Shown here piece by piece: positions 46,813 through 60,620 of a stretch of DNA of 64,000 nt. The notes beneath the pieces were generated by a model that searched no databases, was not told the DNA's origin, and was given only the letters and a program-made list of their open reading frames with translations. The stretch's first letter is position 1; every line of letters starts with the position of its first letter. The translations under genes and the position numbers were made by a program. Origin of the DNA: Brevundimonas sp. (GTDB lineage Bacteria; Pseudomonadota; Alphaproteobacteria; Caulobacterales; Caulobacteraceae); NCBI RefSeq assembly GCF_029946145.1, contig NZ_JAQSDY010000026.1, positions 90,813-154,812 of the forward strand. The letters run 5' to 3'.

Positions 46813-47283
46813 TCAGCCCCGGTCCTTCATCAGCCGGGCCTTGTCGCGCTGCCAGTCGCGCTGGGCCGTGGCCTCGCGCTTGTCATGCAGCTTCTTGCCC
46901 TTGGCCAGGGCGATCTCGATCTTCGCCTTGCCCGCCTCGTTCAGGTACAGCTTGACCGGAATGATGGTCTGACCGTCGCGCTGGACCGCGCCGATCAGCT
47001 TGTCGATCTGCTTGCGGTGCAGCAGCAGCTTCCGGTGCCGGCGCGGCTCGTGGTTGAAGCGGTTGGCCTGTTTGTAGGGCGGGATGTCGGCGTTCACGAG
47101 CACGATCTCGCGCCCCTCCACCGCCGCATAGCTCTCGGCGATATTGGCCCGGCCGTCGCGCAGCGCCTTGATCTCGGTGCCCAGCAGCATGATGCCGGCC
47201 TCGATATAGTCCTCGAGGAAATAATCGAATTTCGCCCGCCGGTTCTCGGCGATGATCTTCATCTTGGGAGCCGTGGACGCCAT
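46813..47283 (-). CDS. smpB: SsrA-binding protein SmpB
   Basis: Binds tmRNA and escorts it to stalled ribosomes. The 156-residue protein has [34 protein letters not shown], the [18 protein letters not shown] motif and the basic C-terminal helix [17 protein letters not shown] that enters the mRNA channel. ATG at 47283 overlaps the dapA stop, so it is coupled to dapA. ssrA is at the start of the same window. Confidence 0.95.
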   Translation of the reverse strand: MASTAPKMKIIAENRRAKFDYFLEDYIEAGIMLLGTEIKALRDGRANIAESYAAVEGREIVLVNADIPPYKQANRFNHEPRRHRKLLLHRKQIDKLIGAVQRDGQTIIPVKLYLNEAGKAKIEIALAKGKKLHDKREATAQRDWQRDKARLMKDRG

Positions 47284-48170
47284 CAGCCGACGCCCGCCTC
47301 CGACATGGCGCGGTCGATGGCCGGCTTGACCGAATCGGAGGTGGGAGCCAGGGGCAGGCGCACCTCCTCGCTGCAAAGCTGAAGCCGCGACAGGGCGTAT
47401 TTCGTGGGCGACGGAGAGTTGTCGAGGAACAGGCCCTTGTGCAGGCCGATCAGCCGGTCCTGCCAGTCGCGGGCCGTGGCGTAGTCGCCGGAGGCGGCGG
47501 CCTCGTGCAGCGCCACCATGGCCTCAGGGGCGACGTTGGAGGTCACCGAGATCACTCCGACCCCTCCGTGGGCCTGATAGCCGAGGTAGCTGGGGTCGTC
47601 GCCCGAGATCAGGTCGAACTGCTGGTCGCGGATGTTGGCCCGCATCCAGCTGACCCGGGCCAGGTCGCCCGTCGCGTCCTTTATGCCGACGATGTCCGGA
47701 TGCTTCGCCAGCCGCGCCACGGTCTCATTGGCCAGGTCGACACCCGTGCGGCCGGGCACGTTGTACAGCAGCACCGGCAGTTGGACCGCCTCGGCGATGG
47801 CCTCGAAATGCAGGGCCAACCCCTCCTGCGAGGGACGGTTATAGTAGGGCGTGACGACCAGGGCGCCGTCGGCTCCGACGGTCTTGGCGTGGCGGACCAG
47901 ATCAATGGCCTTGTCCGTCGCGGACGAGCCCGCGCCGGCGATGACGCGAATGCGGCCAGCGGCGACCTGGACACACAGTTCGACGACACGCTTGTGCTCG
48001 TCCAGATGCAGGGACGCGCTCTCGCCCGTCGTGCCCATGGGCACGACGCCGTGGATTCCGGCTGCGATCTGGCGTTCCAGCAGCCGGGTGAAGGCGGCTT
48101 CGTCCACCTTTCCGTCACGAAGTGGTGTGATCAGGGCGGTGATCACGCCCTTGAACAAGGGGGCGGTCAT
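47283..48170 (-). CDS. dapA: 4-hydroxy-tetrahydrodipicolinate synthase
   Basis: Condenses pyruvate and aspartate semialdehyde, entry step to lysine and diaminopimelate. The 295-residue TIM barrel has VPMGTTGES, the [16 protein letters not shown] loop with the catalytic Tyr, [10 protein letters not shown] and the Schiff-base Lys in [11 protein letters not shown]. Start ATG at 48170 matches the family; the frame extends upstream without family sequence. Confidence 0.94.
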   Translation of the reverse strand: MTAPLFKGVITALITPLRDGKVDEAAFTRLLERQIAAGIHGVVPMGTTGESASLHLDEHKRVVELCVQVAAGRIRVIAGAGSSATDKAIDLVRHAKTVGADGALVVTPYYNRPSQEGLALHFEAIAEAVQLPVLLYNVPGRTGVDLANETVARLAKHPDIVGIKDATGDLARVSWMRANIRDQQFDLISGDDPSYLGYQAHGGVGVISVTSNVAPEAMVALHEAAASGDYATARDWQDRLIGLHKGLFLDNSPSPTKYALSRLQLCSEEVRLPLAPTSDSVKPAIDRAMSEAGVG

Positions 48171-48261
48171 TGAGAGAGATGGTCCTGCGTGGAAATGGCG
48201 ACGTTCGCCGCGACAAGCGCAGGAGGGTAGGTTGCCGGTCGCCCGACCGCAACCGCGACGC

Positions 48262-50367
48262 ATGGAGTTCGGACACGCAATGATCGCTGCCAGCCTCGCG
48301 GCCGCCCTGGCCCTTCTCGCTCCCGCGCCCGAGTCCCTGCTGCCGCAGGAGACCCCCTACAGCGCCGTTGCGTCCGGCCCGGTCAGCAACCAGCCGCGCA
48401 CGCTGAACGATCAGGACACGGCTCTCTTCCGCCAGGGACTGGCCGCCGCCCGGAATCGCGACGTCATGGGCGCCCGCAACGCGGCTGCGCAGATCGGCGA
48501 CCCGACCGCGCGCAAGCTGGTCGAATGGGCCCTGCTGGACACCTCAGCCGAGCAGCTGCCGTACAGCGACCTGGCCGTCGCCCAGACCAGTTTCGCCGGC
48601 TGGCCCCGGGCCGAAGGCCGCCGCGTCGCCGTCGAACGCGCCCTGGATCTGGCCTCCCCGGGGGCGGATGCGGTCATGAACCTGTTTTCCGCCGCCCCGC
48701 CCTCGACCGTCCAGGGCGCCATCGCCCTGGCCGACGCCCTGGAGCAGCGCGGACGTCAGGACGAGGCCCGCGCCCTGATCACCGACTGGTGGCGGACGCG
48801 GTCGTTCGACGACGCGGCCCAGACGCGCATTCTGGACCGGTGGGGCCGCTGGCTGACCCGGGCCGATGACGAGGCGCGGCTGAACATGCTGCTGCTGGGA
48901 CCCCATGGCCCGGCGACGCGCGCCATGGTCTCGCGCGTATCGTCCGACCGTAGGGCCGTCGCCAACGCCGCCATGGCGCTGCGGACCGCCTACAGCCCGG
49001 ACGCCGTCGTGGCCGGCCTCAGCCCGTCGCAGGCGATGGATCCCGCCGTCGTGCTGGAACGGGTCCGCATCCTGCGCTCGCAGAGCCGCCAGTCCGAGGG
49101 CTTCGCGCTTCTGCGCGCCCTGCCAGCCGCGCCCTCGCACACCGAGGGCCAGAACACCCTGTGGAGCGAACGCCGCAACTATTTCCTCGACGCCCTGCAG
49201 CAGCGCAATTGGCGGGCGGCCTATGACGCCATGGCCGGCCACGGCTTCCCGTCGGGCGACCGCAAGGTCGACGCCGAGTTCTTCGCCGGCTGGGTGGCGT
49301 TGGTGAAGCTGAACGACCCGGCGCAGGCGACGCGCCATTTCGAGGCCCTGCGCCAGACGTCCTCGACCCCGATCACCCAGGGCCGCGCCCTCTACTGGCT
49401 GGGCCGCGCCGCGGAGGCGCAAGGCGCGACGCCCGCCGCGATCCAGTATTACCAGGCCGGGTCACGGCACATCCAGACCTTCTACGGCCAGCTGGCGGCC
49501 GAGAAGGCGGGGATGACCTCGATCACCCTGCCCGGCGATCCCGCGCCGTCCGGCGCCGATGTCGCGGCGTTCGAGGACAACGAAGTCGTCCGCGCCATGC
49601 GGATTCTGGGCGAGACCGGCGAGACCAGCCTGTTCCGCGTCTTCGCCTATCAGCTGGACGACGACCTGCCGGGCGGATCTCAGCTGGCCCTGCTGATGGA
49701 CATGTCGCGCAACTACGGCGAGGGTTTCACCGCCATGATGGTTGGCCGCGCCGCCAGCCAGCGCGGCTTCCTGATGCCCGAGCGCCAGTATCCCATCCGC
49801 CTTGCGCCCCCGGTCGCCGGGGCCGCGCCGCTGGAGTTCACCCTCGCCATCACGCGTCAGGAATCCAGCTTCGACCCCCGCGCCCGCTCCGGCGCCGATG
49901 CGCGCGGCATGATGCAGTTCCTGCCATCGACAGGCGCGGCCGTGGCCCGACAGCTGGGCCTGCCGTTCTCGCAGGACCGGCTGTGGGATCCGGACTTCAA
50001 CATGACGCTGGGCAGCTATCACCTCGGCGACCTGACCCGGAATTTCGGCGGATCCATGCTGCTGACGACGATCGGCTACAACGCCGGGCCGGCCAGGCCT
50101 CCGCAGTGGATCGCCCGGTGCGGCGACCCGCGCGCCGGCAGCGTCGATCCGGTGGACTTCATCGAGTGCGCGCCCTTCACCGAGACCCGCAACTACATGA
50201 TGCGAGTCATGGAAAACATGCAGGTTTATCGCGCGCGGCTGAATGGCGGATCGGCGCCGTTGCGGCTCTCGGAAGACCTGAGACGCGGCGCGCCCGCCGG
50301 GCCCGCTCCCTACACCGCCTACGCACCCGGGACCGATACGGCAGCGACGCCCTATCCGGCTGACTGA
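48262..50367 (+). CDS. slt: Soluble lytic murein transglycosylase (Slt70-like)
   Basis: Cleaves peptidoglycan glycan strands to anhydromuropeptides in the periplasm. The 701-residue protein has a signal-like N-terminus ([18 protein letters not shown]), a long helical U-domain (about 60-520) and a C-terminal SLT domain with catalytic Glu in [25 protein letters not shown] (in two parts), [10 protein letters not shown] and [19 protein letters not shown] at 48262 or 48280 may be the start. The last 16 bp overlap the convergent ABC gene. Confidence 0.92.
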   Translation: MEFGHAMIAASLAAALALLAPAPESLLPQETPYSAVASGPVSNQPRTLNDQDTALFRQGLAAARNRDVMGARNAAAQIGDPTARKLVEWALLDTSAEQLPYSDLAVAQTSFAGWPRAEGRRVAVERALDLASPGADAVMNLFSAAPPSTVQGAIALADALEQRGRQDEARALITDWWRTRSFDDAAQTRILDRWGRWLTRADDEARLNMLLLGPHGPATRAMVSRVSSDRRAVANAAMALRTAYSPDAVVAGLSPSQAMDPAVVLERVRILRSQSRQSEGFALLRALPAAPSHTEGQNTLWSERRNYFLDALQQRNWRAAYDAMAGHGFPSGDRKVDAEFFAGWVALVKLNDPAQATRHFEALRQTSSTPITQGRALYWLGRAAEAQGATPAAIQYYQAGSRHIQTFYGQLAAEKAGMTSITLPGDPAPSGADVAAFEDNEVVRAMRILGETGETSLFRVFAYQLDDDLPGGSQLALLMDMSRNYGEGFTAMMVGRAASQRGFLMPERQYPIRLAPPVAGAAPLEFTLAITRQESSFDPRARSGADARGMMQFLPSTGAAVARQLGLPFSQDRLWDPDFNMTLGSYHLGDLTRNFGGSMLLTTIGYNAGPARPPQWIARCGDPRAGSVDPVDFIECAPFTETRNYMMRVMENMQVYRARLNGGSAPLRLSEDLRRGAPAGPAPYTAYAPGTDTAATPYPAD

Positions 50368-51116
50368 CGCCGACCGGCCGCCAGCAGCGGTCCTTCGGGG
50401 CCGGTGACCCAGCGACCCGACAGACCGAACACGCGGGCCATGACGCCAGGTGACAACGCCTCCATCGGGGCGGCGTCGGCGACGACCTTCGCCTGATCCA
50501 GCACCACAGCCCGATCGGCGAACCGCGCCGCCAGGGTCAGGTCGTGCAGGCTGACCAGGACCGCCTGCCCGCCCCGGGCGCGCGCGCGAAGGCGCTCCAG
50601 CACCATCAGCTGGGCGTCCGGATCCAGCCCGGCGATCGGCTCGTCGACGAGCAGGCCCCGCGCGCCGGTCGCCAGGGCCCGGGCCAGCAGCACCCGGGCG
50701 CGCTCGCCGCCGGACATGTCGGCCACCCCGCGATCTGCGAGATGGCCGGCCTCGACCTCCTCAAGCGCGTCGCGCGCGCGCGCCCGGGCGTCGGTCGCCT
50801 GCAGGAAGGGCGCGCCCAGCGCGGCGACCTCGATCGCCGGCAGGTTCCAGGCGATACGGCGTTCCTGCGGCAGATAGGCTGCCCGCTCCGCCCGACCCGC
50901 CGGCGACAGGGCGGCCACATCCTCGCCCTGCAGCCGGGCGCGACCTCCGGTCAGAGGCAGCAGTCCGGCCAGGGCCCGGATGGCGCTCGACTTGCCGGCG
51001 CCGTTCGGCCCGACCACGGCGACAATCTCTCCGGCGGCGACCGTCAGATCGACCGCGTCCAGCACGATGCGGCCGCCCAGCGAGGCCGTCGCGTCGATCA
51101 GGGCCAGCGTGCTCAC
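50352..51116 (-). CDS. ABC transporter ATPase, BtuD/FecE type
   Basis: A 254-residue nucleotide-binding subunit for a metal-chelate importer. Walker A GPNGAGKSS, Q-loop LPQERR, signature MSGGERARVLLARAL, Walker B LLVDEP and the H-loop His in SLHDLTLAA are all present. Start is GTG at 51116, overlapping the permease stop. Belongs to the TetR - binding protein - permease - ATPase operon; cargo could be cobalamin, haem or a ferric siderophore. Confidence 0.9.
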   Translation of the reverse strand: MSTLALIDATASLGGRIVLDAVDLTVAAGEIVAVVGPNGAGKSSAIRALAGLLPLTGGRARLQGEDVAALSPAGRAERAAYLPQERRIAWNLPAIEVAALGAPFLQATDARARARDALEEVEAGHLADRGVADMSGGERARVLLARALATGARGLLVDEPIAGLDPDAQLMVLERLRARARGGQAVLVSLHDLTLAARFADRAVVLDQAKVVADAAPMEALSPGVMARVFGLSGRWVTGPEGPLLAAGRRQSAG

Positions 51117-52099
51117 AGCCGCCACTCCCGCGCCGCCCGCCAGGCGATCAAGGCGAACAGGGGCGCGCCGACAAGCGCGGTGAAGACGCCAAGCTTCAGC
51201 TCCTGATCCGTCGGCGTCAGGCGCGCCAGCAGGTCGGCGATCACAAGCATCAGTCCGCCGGCCAGCGCCGAGGGCGTCAGAAGCCGGCCCGGATCGCCGC
51301 GCACGGCGCTCCGCACCAGATGGGGCGCGGCCAGCCCGACAAAACCGATGACCCCCGCCACGGCCACGGCCGCGCCCGTCGCCAGTGCGGCGGCCAGCAG
51401 GGCCAGCAGCCGCATCCGCGCCATCGGCAGGCCCGAGGTCCGGGCCGTCTCCTCTCCCAGGCTCAGCATTCGCAGTCCCGGCGCGGCGAGGGCGGCCAGA
51501 ACGGCGGAAACCAGTACGGATGGCGTCACCCACGCCACATCGATCCAGCTGCGGTTCTGCACCGAGCCCAGCAGCCAGCCCATCACCTCGGCGGTCGCGA
51601 TCGGCGACGGCGACAGGTTGAAGATCAGGGCCGTGGCGGCGCCCGCGAAACTCGACACCGCCACGCCGAACAGGATCAGCGCCTCGGGCGAGCGGACCCG
51701 CGCCGAGAACAGGATCAACAGCGCGCCTGCCAGTCCCGCCCCGACGAGAGCCGAGACCTCGACCGCCCCTGGAACCGCCGCCCCGCCCAGCACGATCGCC
51801 GCGGCCGCTCCCAGGGCCGCGACGGCCGACACGCCCAGCACGCCGGGATCAGCCAGTGGATTCCTCAGCAGCCCCTGCATGACCGCGCCCGCCAGCCCCA
51901 GGGCGGCGCCGACCATCAGGGCGGTGACCACCCGCGGGGCACGAACCTGCCACAGAACCTCGCCCGGCCCGGACGCGGGATCCGCGAAGGCCTGCGTCCA
52001 CTGCCGGCTGTCGAACACGCTTTCACCCAGCAGGACGGCCCCGACGACCGCCGCGAGGATCAGCAGCGCCAGGCCGAGGGTCAGACGCGACGGCCTCAC
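51113..52099 (-). CDS. ABC transporter permease, FecCD/BtuC family
   Basis: A 328-residue integral membrane protein with about nine to ten hydrophobic segments. FecCD signature parts are RAPRVVTALMVGAALGLAGAVMQG, RNPLADPGVLGVSAVAALG and the cytoplasmic coupling segment GFVGLAAPHLVR. Start ATG at 52099 overlaps the binding-protein stop. Works as a homodimer with the downstream ATPase. Confidence 0.91.
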   Translation of the reverse strand: MRPSRLTLGLALLILAAVVGAVLLGESVFDSRQWTQAFADPASGPGEVLWQVRAPRVVTALMVGAALGLAGAVMQGLLRNPLADPGVLGVSAVAALGAAAAIVLGGAAVPGAVEVSALVGAGLAGALLILFSARVRSPEALILFGVAVSSFAGAATALIFNLSPSPIATAEVMGWLLGSVQNRSWIDVAWVTPSVLVSAVLAALAAPGLRMLSLGEETARTSGLPMARMRLLALLAAALATGAAVAVAGVIGFVGLAAPHLVRSAVRGDPGRLLTPSALAGGLMLVIADLLARLTPTDQELKLGVFTALVGAPLFALIAWRAAREWRL

Positions 52100-52893
52100 G
52101 CCCCGGCCTTCAGCATCGCCGCGGCGTCGGCGGCGAACCAGGCGGGACAGGTCAGGGCCGTCGCGGGCAGATTCGCGGCCACCCGTCCGCGCGCGAGACG
52201 GCGCAGGACCGGATGGCGTCCCGCACCCCGCCAGTCCGCGCGGGCCTGCTCGAAGAAGCCGAGGACGAATCGCGCCGGCGGCATCAGGACCATCCGTTCA
52301 ATGCTGACCGGCGCGAAGGACGGCCGCTCGGCCGCGTTGGCGAAGCCGGCGGCCGAGAGGATGGCGTCGATCAGCGTCCCCTTCCCGGCCGTGAACCCGC
52401 CGGCCGTCAGATACAGGGCCCGCGGTCTCGCCGCCTCGGCGCCCCCGGGGCGCGATGGCAGGGCGGCGTCCATGCGGGCGATCATGGCCTCGCCCCGATC
52501 GGCCACGCCCAATCCGTTCGATACCGACCGAATATCGGCGCGGATACCGTTGAAATCCGTCGCATCGTCAATGGCGACGACCCGGACGCCGTCCGCCTCC
52601 AAACGCGCCAGAAGGCGGGGCTCTCCACCCCAGTAACGGACCACCACATCGGGCCGGAAGGCGATCGCCGCCTCCAGCGTCGGCCGGACCCGGCGGCGCC
52701 CGGCGGCCGCCTCTCTCATCCAGGCGTCCGGGTCATCGGCGCGGGGCGACAGGGCCAGTTCGGCGTCAGGCGCGAGGGCCAGCGCATATTGATCAGCGCA
52801 CTGATCCAGCGACAGGACCCGCAGCGGACGCGCCTCGGCGCCGCCCGGCGCGACCAGGATCACGCCGGCGAGAACCGCGGCCCGAAACCTCAT
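52096..52893 (-). CDS. Periplasmic binding protein, BtuF/FecB type
   Basis: A 265-residue class III substrate-binding protein. Signal peptide MRFRAAVLAGVILVAPGGAEA, then RVLSLDQCADQYALAL, FRPDVVVRYWGG, a long connecting helix and the C-terminal lobe. A Cys in DQCADQ and another in LTCPAWF may form a disulfide. The ATG overlaps the TetR stop (ATGA). Ligand is unknown: cobalamin, haem or siderophore. Confidence 0.85.
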   Translation of the reverse strand: MRFRAAVLAGVILVAPGGAEARPLRVLSLDQCADQYALALAPDAELALSPRADDPDAWMREAAAGRRRVRPTLEAAIAFRPDVVVRYWGGEPRLLARLEADGVRVVAIDDATDFNGIRADIRSVSNGLGVADRGEAMIARMDAALPSRPGGAEAARPRALYLTAGGFTAGKGTLIDAILSAAGFANAAERPSFAPVSIERMVLMPPARFVLGFFEQARADWRGAGRHPVLRRLARGRVAANLPATALTCPAWFAADAAAMLKAGA

Positions 52894-53528
52894 GACTTCA
52901 GCAGACCCGCGACCAACCCGTCCAGCAGCGTCGTGACCAGCGTCTCGCGGTCCACCCAGTCGAAATAGGGCTTGGTGATCATCAACGACACCACGCCATG
53001 GACTCCGGCCCACAAGGCCTGGGCCGTGGTCCGTGCGTCGCCACGCAACAGCCCGGCCGCCTCCACTTCCTCGACAGCCTTTTCGAACGACCGGAACAGT
53101 TCGTGCCCCAATTCTCGCGCCGCTGACTGGGCCCCTTCGCGCAGTTCGATAGGACGGGTCATATAGGCCAGACGGTAGGCGTTGGGGTTGGCGAAGCCAA
53201 AGTCCATATAGGCCCGCAACATCCGCCGCAGGCGGGCCTCCGGCTCGTCGGGATGGCCGCTCACGGCCTCGTTGGCCTCCAGCAGCGAGGAGAAGGCCCG
53301 GCTGCAGATCTCGTGCAGGATCTCGCTCTTCTCCGAGAAATGCATGTAGAGCGCGGTCGATGAGAGGCCGACTTCATCCGCGATCTTGCGGATGGTGGCC
53401 CCCTCATAGCCGTGCTCGACGAATATCCGCTCGGCCGCTGCGAGGATTTCCGCGCGGCGCGCATGGCCCTCGCCCTTCGGCTTTCTCTGCGAGCGGGGAT
53501 TGAAGGTCACGGCGGTCAAAACGCGCAC
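52890..53528 (-). CDS. TetR-family transcriptional regulator
   Basis: A 212-residue repressor. The DNA-binding domain is ILAAAERIFVEHGYEGATIRKIADEVGLSSTALYMHF (in two parts), followed by a WHG-type ligand domain with LWAGVHGVVSLMITKP. The GTG at 53528 is preferred; a second GTG at 53510 is possible. First gene of an operon with the ABC importer, so it probably controls uptake; the inducer is unknown. Confidence 0.87.
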   Translation of the reverse strand: MRVLTAVTFNPRSQRKPKGEGHARRAEILAAAERIFVEHGYEGATIRKIADEVGLSSTALYMHFSEKSEILHEICSRAFSSLLEANEAVSGHPDEPEARLRRMLRAYMDFGFANPNAYRLAYMTRPIELREGAQSAARELGHELFRSFEKAVEEVEAAGLLRGDARTTAQALWAGVHGVVSLMITKPYFDWVDRETLVTTLLDGLVAGLLKS

Positions 53529-53612
53529 TCCGAACGTCGGTCCTGCATAGCGGCATTCCCCGGCCCGCGCCAACCACTTGCCCCGGGGGACTCGTCACGA
53601 TAACCATGCGTT

Positions 53613-55097
53613 GTGGAACGGTTGGGGATAAACAATCTTGAGGATCGCCCGCGCGACGCCACGCGCCATGGGCCGCCGCTCGACCAGAGCGCGGCCATGC
53701 GCGGTTTCGCGCCTGTACAGCTCGCAGCCGTCGTTGCCTTCGCGGCCACTGTCGGGGCGCTGGCCTGGTTCCAGCCGGAGCGGTTCGGAAGCGGCGTCGT
53801 TCTTGCCGGAGCCTGGGGTTTTCTCGCCGTGGCCTTCTGGCGCGCGGCCCTGATCCTGCTCAGCGCCACAGCCCCGCCTCCCCCGCCCGAGCCGGTGGTC
53901 TGGCCCCGTTATACGGTCGTGGCGGCGCTGTATCAGGAGGCCGAGATCGTCAGCCAGCTGATCGGCCGTCTCTCGCGGATCGACTACCCTGCCGACAGGC
54001 TGCAGGGGCTGCTGGTGCTGGAGGCCCACGATCACGACACCATCGCCGCCGCCCTCGCGACCCCCCGGCCGGACTGGCTGGAGGTCTTCGTGATCCCGCC
54101 CGGCAAGCCGCAGACCAAGCCCCGCGCGCTGAACTGCGCCCTCGCCCAGGCCACGGGCGAACTGCTGACGGTCTATGACGCCGAAGACGATCCGGACCCG
54201 CTCCAGCTTCGGGAAGCCGCCGCGCGGTTCGTCGCGGACCCGACGGGCCGGCTGGCCTGCCTGCAGGCGCCCCTGCGCATTCGCCGGAGCCGGACCCCGG
54301 ATGCCTCGCCCTTCCTCGACCGGCAGTTCGCGGCCGAATACGCCAGCCTGTTCGAAACGGCCCTGCCCGGCATCGCGCGCCTGGGCCTTCCGTTCCCTTT
54401 GGGCGGGACCAGTAATCACTTTCGCACCGATGTGCTCAGCGCCGTGGAGGGCTGGGATTCCTGGAACGTGACCGAGGACGCGGACCTCGGGTTCAGACTG
54501 TGGAGGCGGGGTTGGCGGCTGGGCGTCCTCTCGCGACCGACGTGGGAAACGCCGCCCGGCGGCCTCGACAACTGGCTGCCGCAGAGAACGCGCTGGCTGA
54601 AGGGCTATATGCAGACTTGGGGCGTGCACACCCGCGAACCCTGGCGGCTGGGCGGGCGAGGCGCGGCGGCCCTGGTCATGACGGTCGGCGCGGGGCTGGC
54701 GTCGGCGGCGCTGCACGGATTGTCGCTGGCCTGGGTGGCGGCGACGGTTCTTGTCGCCCTGATGGCCGGCCTGCCGCCCGAGACGCCCGCCCTGGCCCTC
54801 AGCGTGCTGGTGTTGGGAGCGGCGTCCGCATGGCTGTCCTGCGCCATCGGCGCCCGGCGGGCGGGCGTGCCCTATGGCCCCTCCGACATGATCGCCGCGC
54901 CGGCCTACTGGGCCCTGCTCAGCCTCGCCTTCGCCCACGCCGCCTGGCGTCTGGTCCTTGATCCCTTCGCCTGGGACAAGACCCGCCATCGCCGCGATGC
55001 GCCGGCCGGGGCGGCTGAAACGCACGACGTGCTGGACGAGACAGCGCCTCTCCGCCTATCAGCCCTTCATGCCGCCGCGCCTGAACCCGTCGCCTGA
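53613..55097 (+). CDS. Membrane glycosyltransferase family 2
   Basis: A 494-residue processive-type GT2 enzyme. Two N-terminal membrane helices (about 30-85) precede the catalytic domain with TVVAALYQEAEI, the DDD-like metal motif in YDAEDDPDP, the base TEDADLGFRL and QxxRW-type QRTRWLKGYMQT, then several C-terminal membrane helices. It resembles cellulose synthase-like and N-glycan-type glycosyltransferases; sugar and product unknown. Start is GTG at 53613; an ATG at 53697 is possible. Its 3' end overlaps the methyltransferase gene by 29 bp. Confidence 0.87.
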   Translation: MERLGINNLEDRPRDATRHGPPLDQSAAMRGFAPVQLAAVVAFAATVGALAWFQPERFGSGVVLAGAWGFLAVAFWRAALILLSATAPPPPPEPVVWPRYTVVAALYQEAEIVSQLIGRLSRIDYPADRLQGLLVLEAHDHDTIAAALATPRPDWLEVFVIPPGKPQTKPRALNCALAQATGELLTVYDAEDDPDPLQLREAAARFVADPTGRLACLQAPLRIRRSRTPDASPFLDRQFAAEYASLFETALPGIARLGLPFPLGGTSNHFRTDVLSAVEGWDSWNVTEDADLGFRLWRRGWRLGVLSRPTWETPPGGLDNWLPQRTRWLKGYMQTWGVHTREPWRLGGRGAAALVMTVGAGLASAALHGLSLAWVAATVLVALMAGLPPETPALALSVLVLGAASAWLSCAIGARRAGVPYGPSDMIAAPAYWALLSLAFAHAAWRLVLDPFAWDKTRHRRDAPAGAAETHDVLDETAPLRLSALHAAAPEPVA

Positions 55098-55959
55098 GAC
55101 CCTGGTCACCCGCGCCTGGGCCGATTACGCCCTGCTGGACAGCGGCGGCGGCCGCAAGCTGGAGCGCTATGGCCGCCATACCGTGGTCCGGCCGGAGCCC
55201 CAGTGCTTCTGGTCGCCACGCGATCCCTCGGCCTTCGACGCCGCTGACGCCGTGTTCGATCCGACCGACGAGGACGAGAGCGGCCGCTGGCGATTCGCGG
55301 GCAATCCGATCGACACCTTCCCCCTGGCCTGGCGCGACGTGCGCTTCACCAGCCGGTTCACGCCGTTCCGGCACCTGGCCTTCTTCCCCGAGCAGGCCGC
55401 GAACTGGGAATGGCTGGACGGGCGCATCCGAACCCTGCGCAAGCCGAAGGTCCTGAACCTGTTCGGCTACACCGGCGTGGCCAGCCTGGCCTGCGCGGCG
55501 GCGGGCGCGGAGGTGACCCATGTCGACGCGTCCAAGAAGTCGGTCGCCTGGGCGCGTGAGAACGCAGAACTGTCCGGCATGTCCGACAAGCCGATCCGCT
55601 GGATCGTCGAGGACTGCCGCAAATACGTGGCCCGCGAGGTGCGGCGGGGCTCGAAATACGACGGGATCATCCTCGATCCCCCCAAATACGGGCGGGGCCC
55701 GACCGGCGAGGTCTGGCGGCTGTTCGAGGATCTGCCCGGCCTGCTGAAGGACTGCGCCGCCCTGCTGTCGGACGATGCGTCCTTCCTGCTGCTGAACGCC
55801 TATGCGGCGCGCATCTCCGGCCTGTCGCTGTCGCACCTGATGGCCGAGGCGACAGCCGACAGGAGCGGGACGATCGACTGGGGCGAGCTGGCCCTGGCCG
55901 AGGATGGGCCGGGCGGGCGCGCGATCGGCCTGAGCTTCTTCGCGCGGTGGTCAGCGTGA
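55069..55959 (+). CDS. Class I SAM-dependent methyltransferase, RlmI/RlmK-like
   Basis: A 296-residue methyltransferase resembling 23S rRNA (cytosine) methyltransferases. The SAM-binding motif is LNLFGYTGVASLACAAAGA, the acidic VTHVDASKKSVAWARENA follows, and the catalytic motif is ILDPPKYGRG. There is no PUA domain, so it is shorter than RlmI. Substrate probably RNA, but unproven. Overlaps the GT2 gene and the following TrmH gene (GTGA). Confidence 0.85.
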   Translation: MPPRLNPSPETLVTRAWADYALLDSGGGRKLERYGRHTVVRPEPQCFWSPRDPSAFDAADAVFDPTDEDESGRWRFAGNPIDTFPLAWRDVRFTSRFTPFRHLAFFPEQAANWEWLDGRIRTLRKPKVLNLFGYTGVASLACAAAGAEVTHVDASKKSVAWARENAELSGMSDKPIRWIVEDCRKYVAREVRRGSKYDGIILDPPKYGRGPTGEVWRLFEDLPGLLKDCAALLSDDASFLLLNAYAARISGLSLSHLMAEATADRSGTIDWGELALAEDGPGGRAIGLSFFARWSA

Positions 55960-56753
55960 TCGACCGCCTGATCACCTCCCTGACCAATGACACGGTCAAG
56001 GCCGTGCGGGCCCTGCACATGCGCAAGGAGCGCGAGGCGACGGGGCGGTTTCTGGCCGAGGGGCTGAAATTCATCGGCGAGGCGCTGGATCAGAACCGCG
56101 CCCCGCGGCTGCTGCTGGTCGGCGAGGACGCCCGGCCGCATCCGATCCTCGACCGCGCCCGCGAGGCGACGCGGGCGGGCGGCGGCGAGGTGGTCGTCGT
56201 GACCCACGCCATCCTCGAGAAGATCAGCCGGCGGGACAATCCGCAGACCGTGCTGGGCGTCTTCGATCAGGTCTATACGCCGCTGTCCACGATCCAGCCG
56301 GGCTCCGCCCCGGCGTGGGTGGCGCTGGAACAGGTGCGTGACCCCGGGAACCTCGGGACGATCATCCGCACGGCGGATTCCGCCGGCTGCGGCGGGGTGA
56401 TCCTGATCGGCGACTGCGTGGATCCCTATTCGGTCGAGGCGGTGCGGGCGACCATGGGCTCGGTCTTCGCCGTGGCCATCGCCCGAACCACGCCGGCCGA
56501 GTTCCTGGCCTGGCGTCAGAGCTGGCCGGGCAGCGTCATCGGCACCCGGCTGGACGCGACCGAGGGCTATCGCGACGCGGCGATCCAGCATCCGGCCCTG
56601 ATCCTGATGGGCAACGAACAGGCCGGCCTGACCGACGCCCTGGCCGAGGCCTGCGACGTCAACGTCAAGATCCCCATGCGCGGTCGCGCCGACAGCCTGA
56701 ACCTGGCCGTGGCGACGGGGATCATGGTCTATGCGGTGACCGACGCGGCCTAG
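55956..56753 (+). CDS. TrmH/SpoU family RNA methyltransferase
   Basis: A 265-residue SPOUT methyltransferase for 2'-O-methylation of rRNA or tRNA. Motifs: LEQVRDPGNLGTIIRTADSAG, a middle GSVFAVAI strand and the knot motifs LILMGNEQAGL and VKIPMRGRADSLNLAVATGI. Start is GTG at 55956, overlapping the preceding stop; another GTG at 55947 is possible. The final 4 bp overlap the convergent GFA gene. Confidence 0.9.
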   Translation: MIDRLITSLTNDTVKAVRALHMRKEREATGRFLAEGLKFIGEALDQNRAPRLLLVGEDARPHPILDRAREATRAGGGEVVVVTHAILEKISRRDNPQTVLGVFDQVYTPLSTIQPGSAPAWVALEQVRDPGNLGTIIRTADSAGCGGVILIGDCVDPYSVEAVRATMGSVFAVAIARTTPAEFLAWRQSWPGSVIGTRLDATEGYRDAAIQHPALILMGNEQAGLTDALAEACDVNVKIPMRGRADSLNLAVATGIMVYAVTDAA

Positions 56754-57105
56754 AAGCTGCGCCCGTCCACCCGCTGGGCGGTCCAGCTGAAGGGTTCGAT
56801 ATCAGTCAGGGTGCGGATGTTGACCGCCACCATCTCCTTGCCGTCGGCCGTCGAGCCGCGCGCGAACGACTGGACCCCGCAGGTGTCGCAGAACAGATGG
56901 CGGATCTTGTGGGTGTTGAACAGATATTCGGTCTGGGGCCCTTTCGCCGTCAGGCGGAAGGCGTCCGGCGAGACGAAGTTGAGCACCAGTCCCTTGCGGT
57001 GGCAGTGAGAGCAGTTGCACTCGACCAGCCCTTCCAGGTCGGTGTCGACCTCATAGGCCACCGCGCCGCAGTGGCAGGAGCCCTCGTGAGTTTTGGCGTC
57101 AGCCA

Positions 57106-57106
<1 letters not shown>
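56750..57106 (-). CDS. GFA/CENP-V fold zinc protein
   Basis: A 118-residue protein of the glutathione-dependent formaldehyde-activating (GFA) family. Zinc-binding cysteines are in GSCHCGAVAY, ECNCSHCHRKG and FCDTCGVQSF. The ending VNIRTLTDIEP is typical. Most members are not proven formaldehyde enzymes. Start ATG overlaps the dnaE stop. Confidence 0.87.
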
Positions 57107-60558
<3,452 letters not shown>

Positions 60559-60620
60559 TGTCCGCCGCCTCCACTCATGGTTCGATCAGACCCCGACTCG
60601 CCCGCCGATCAAAGCCGCCA

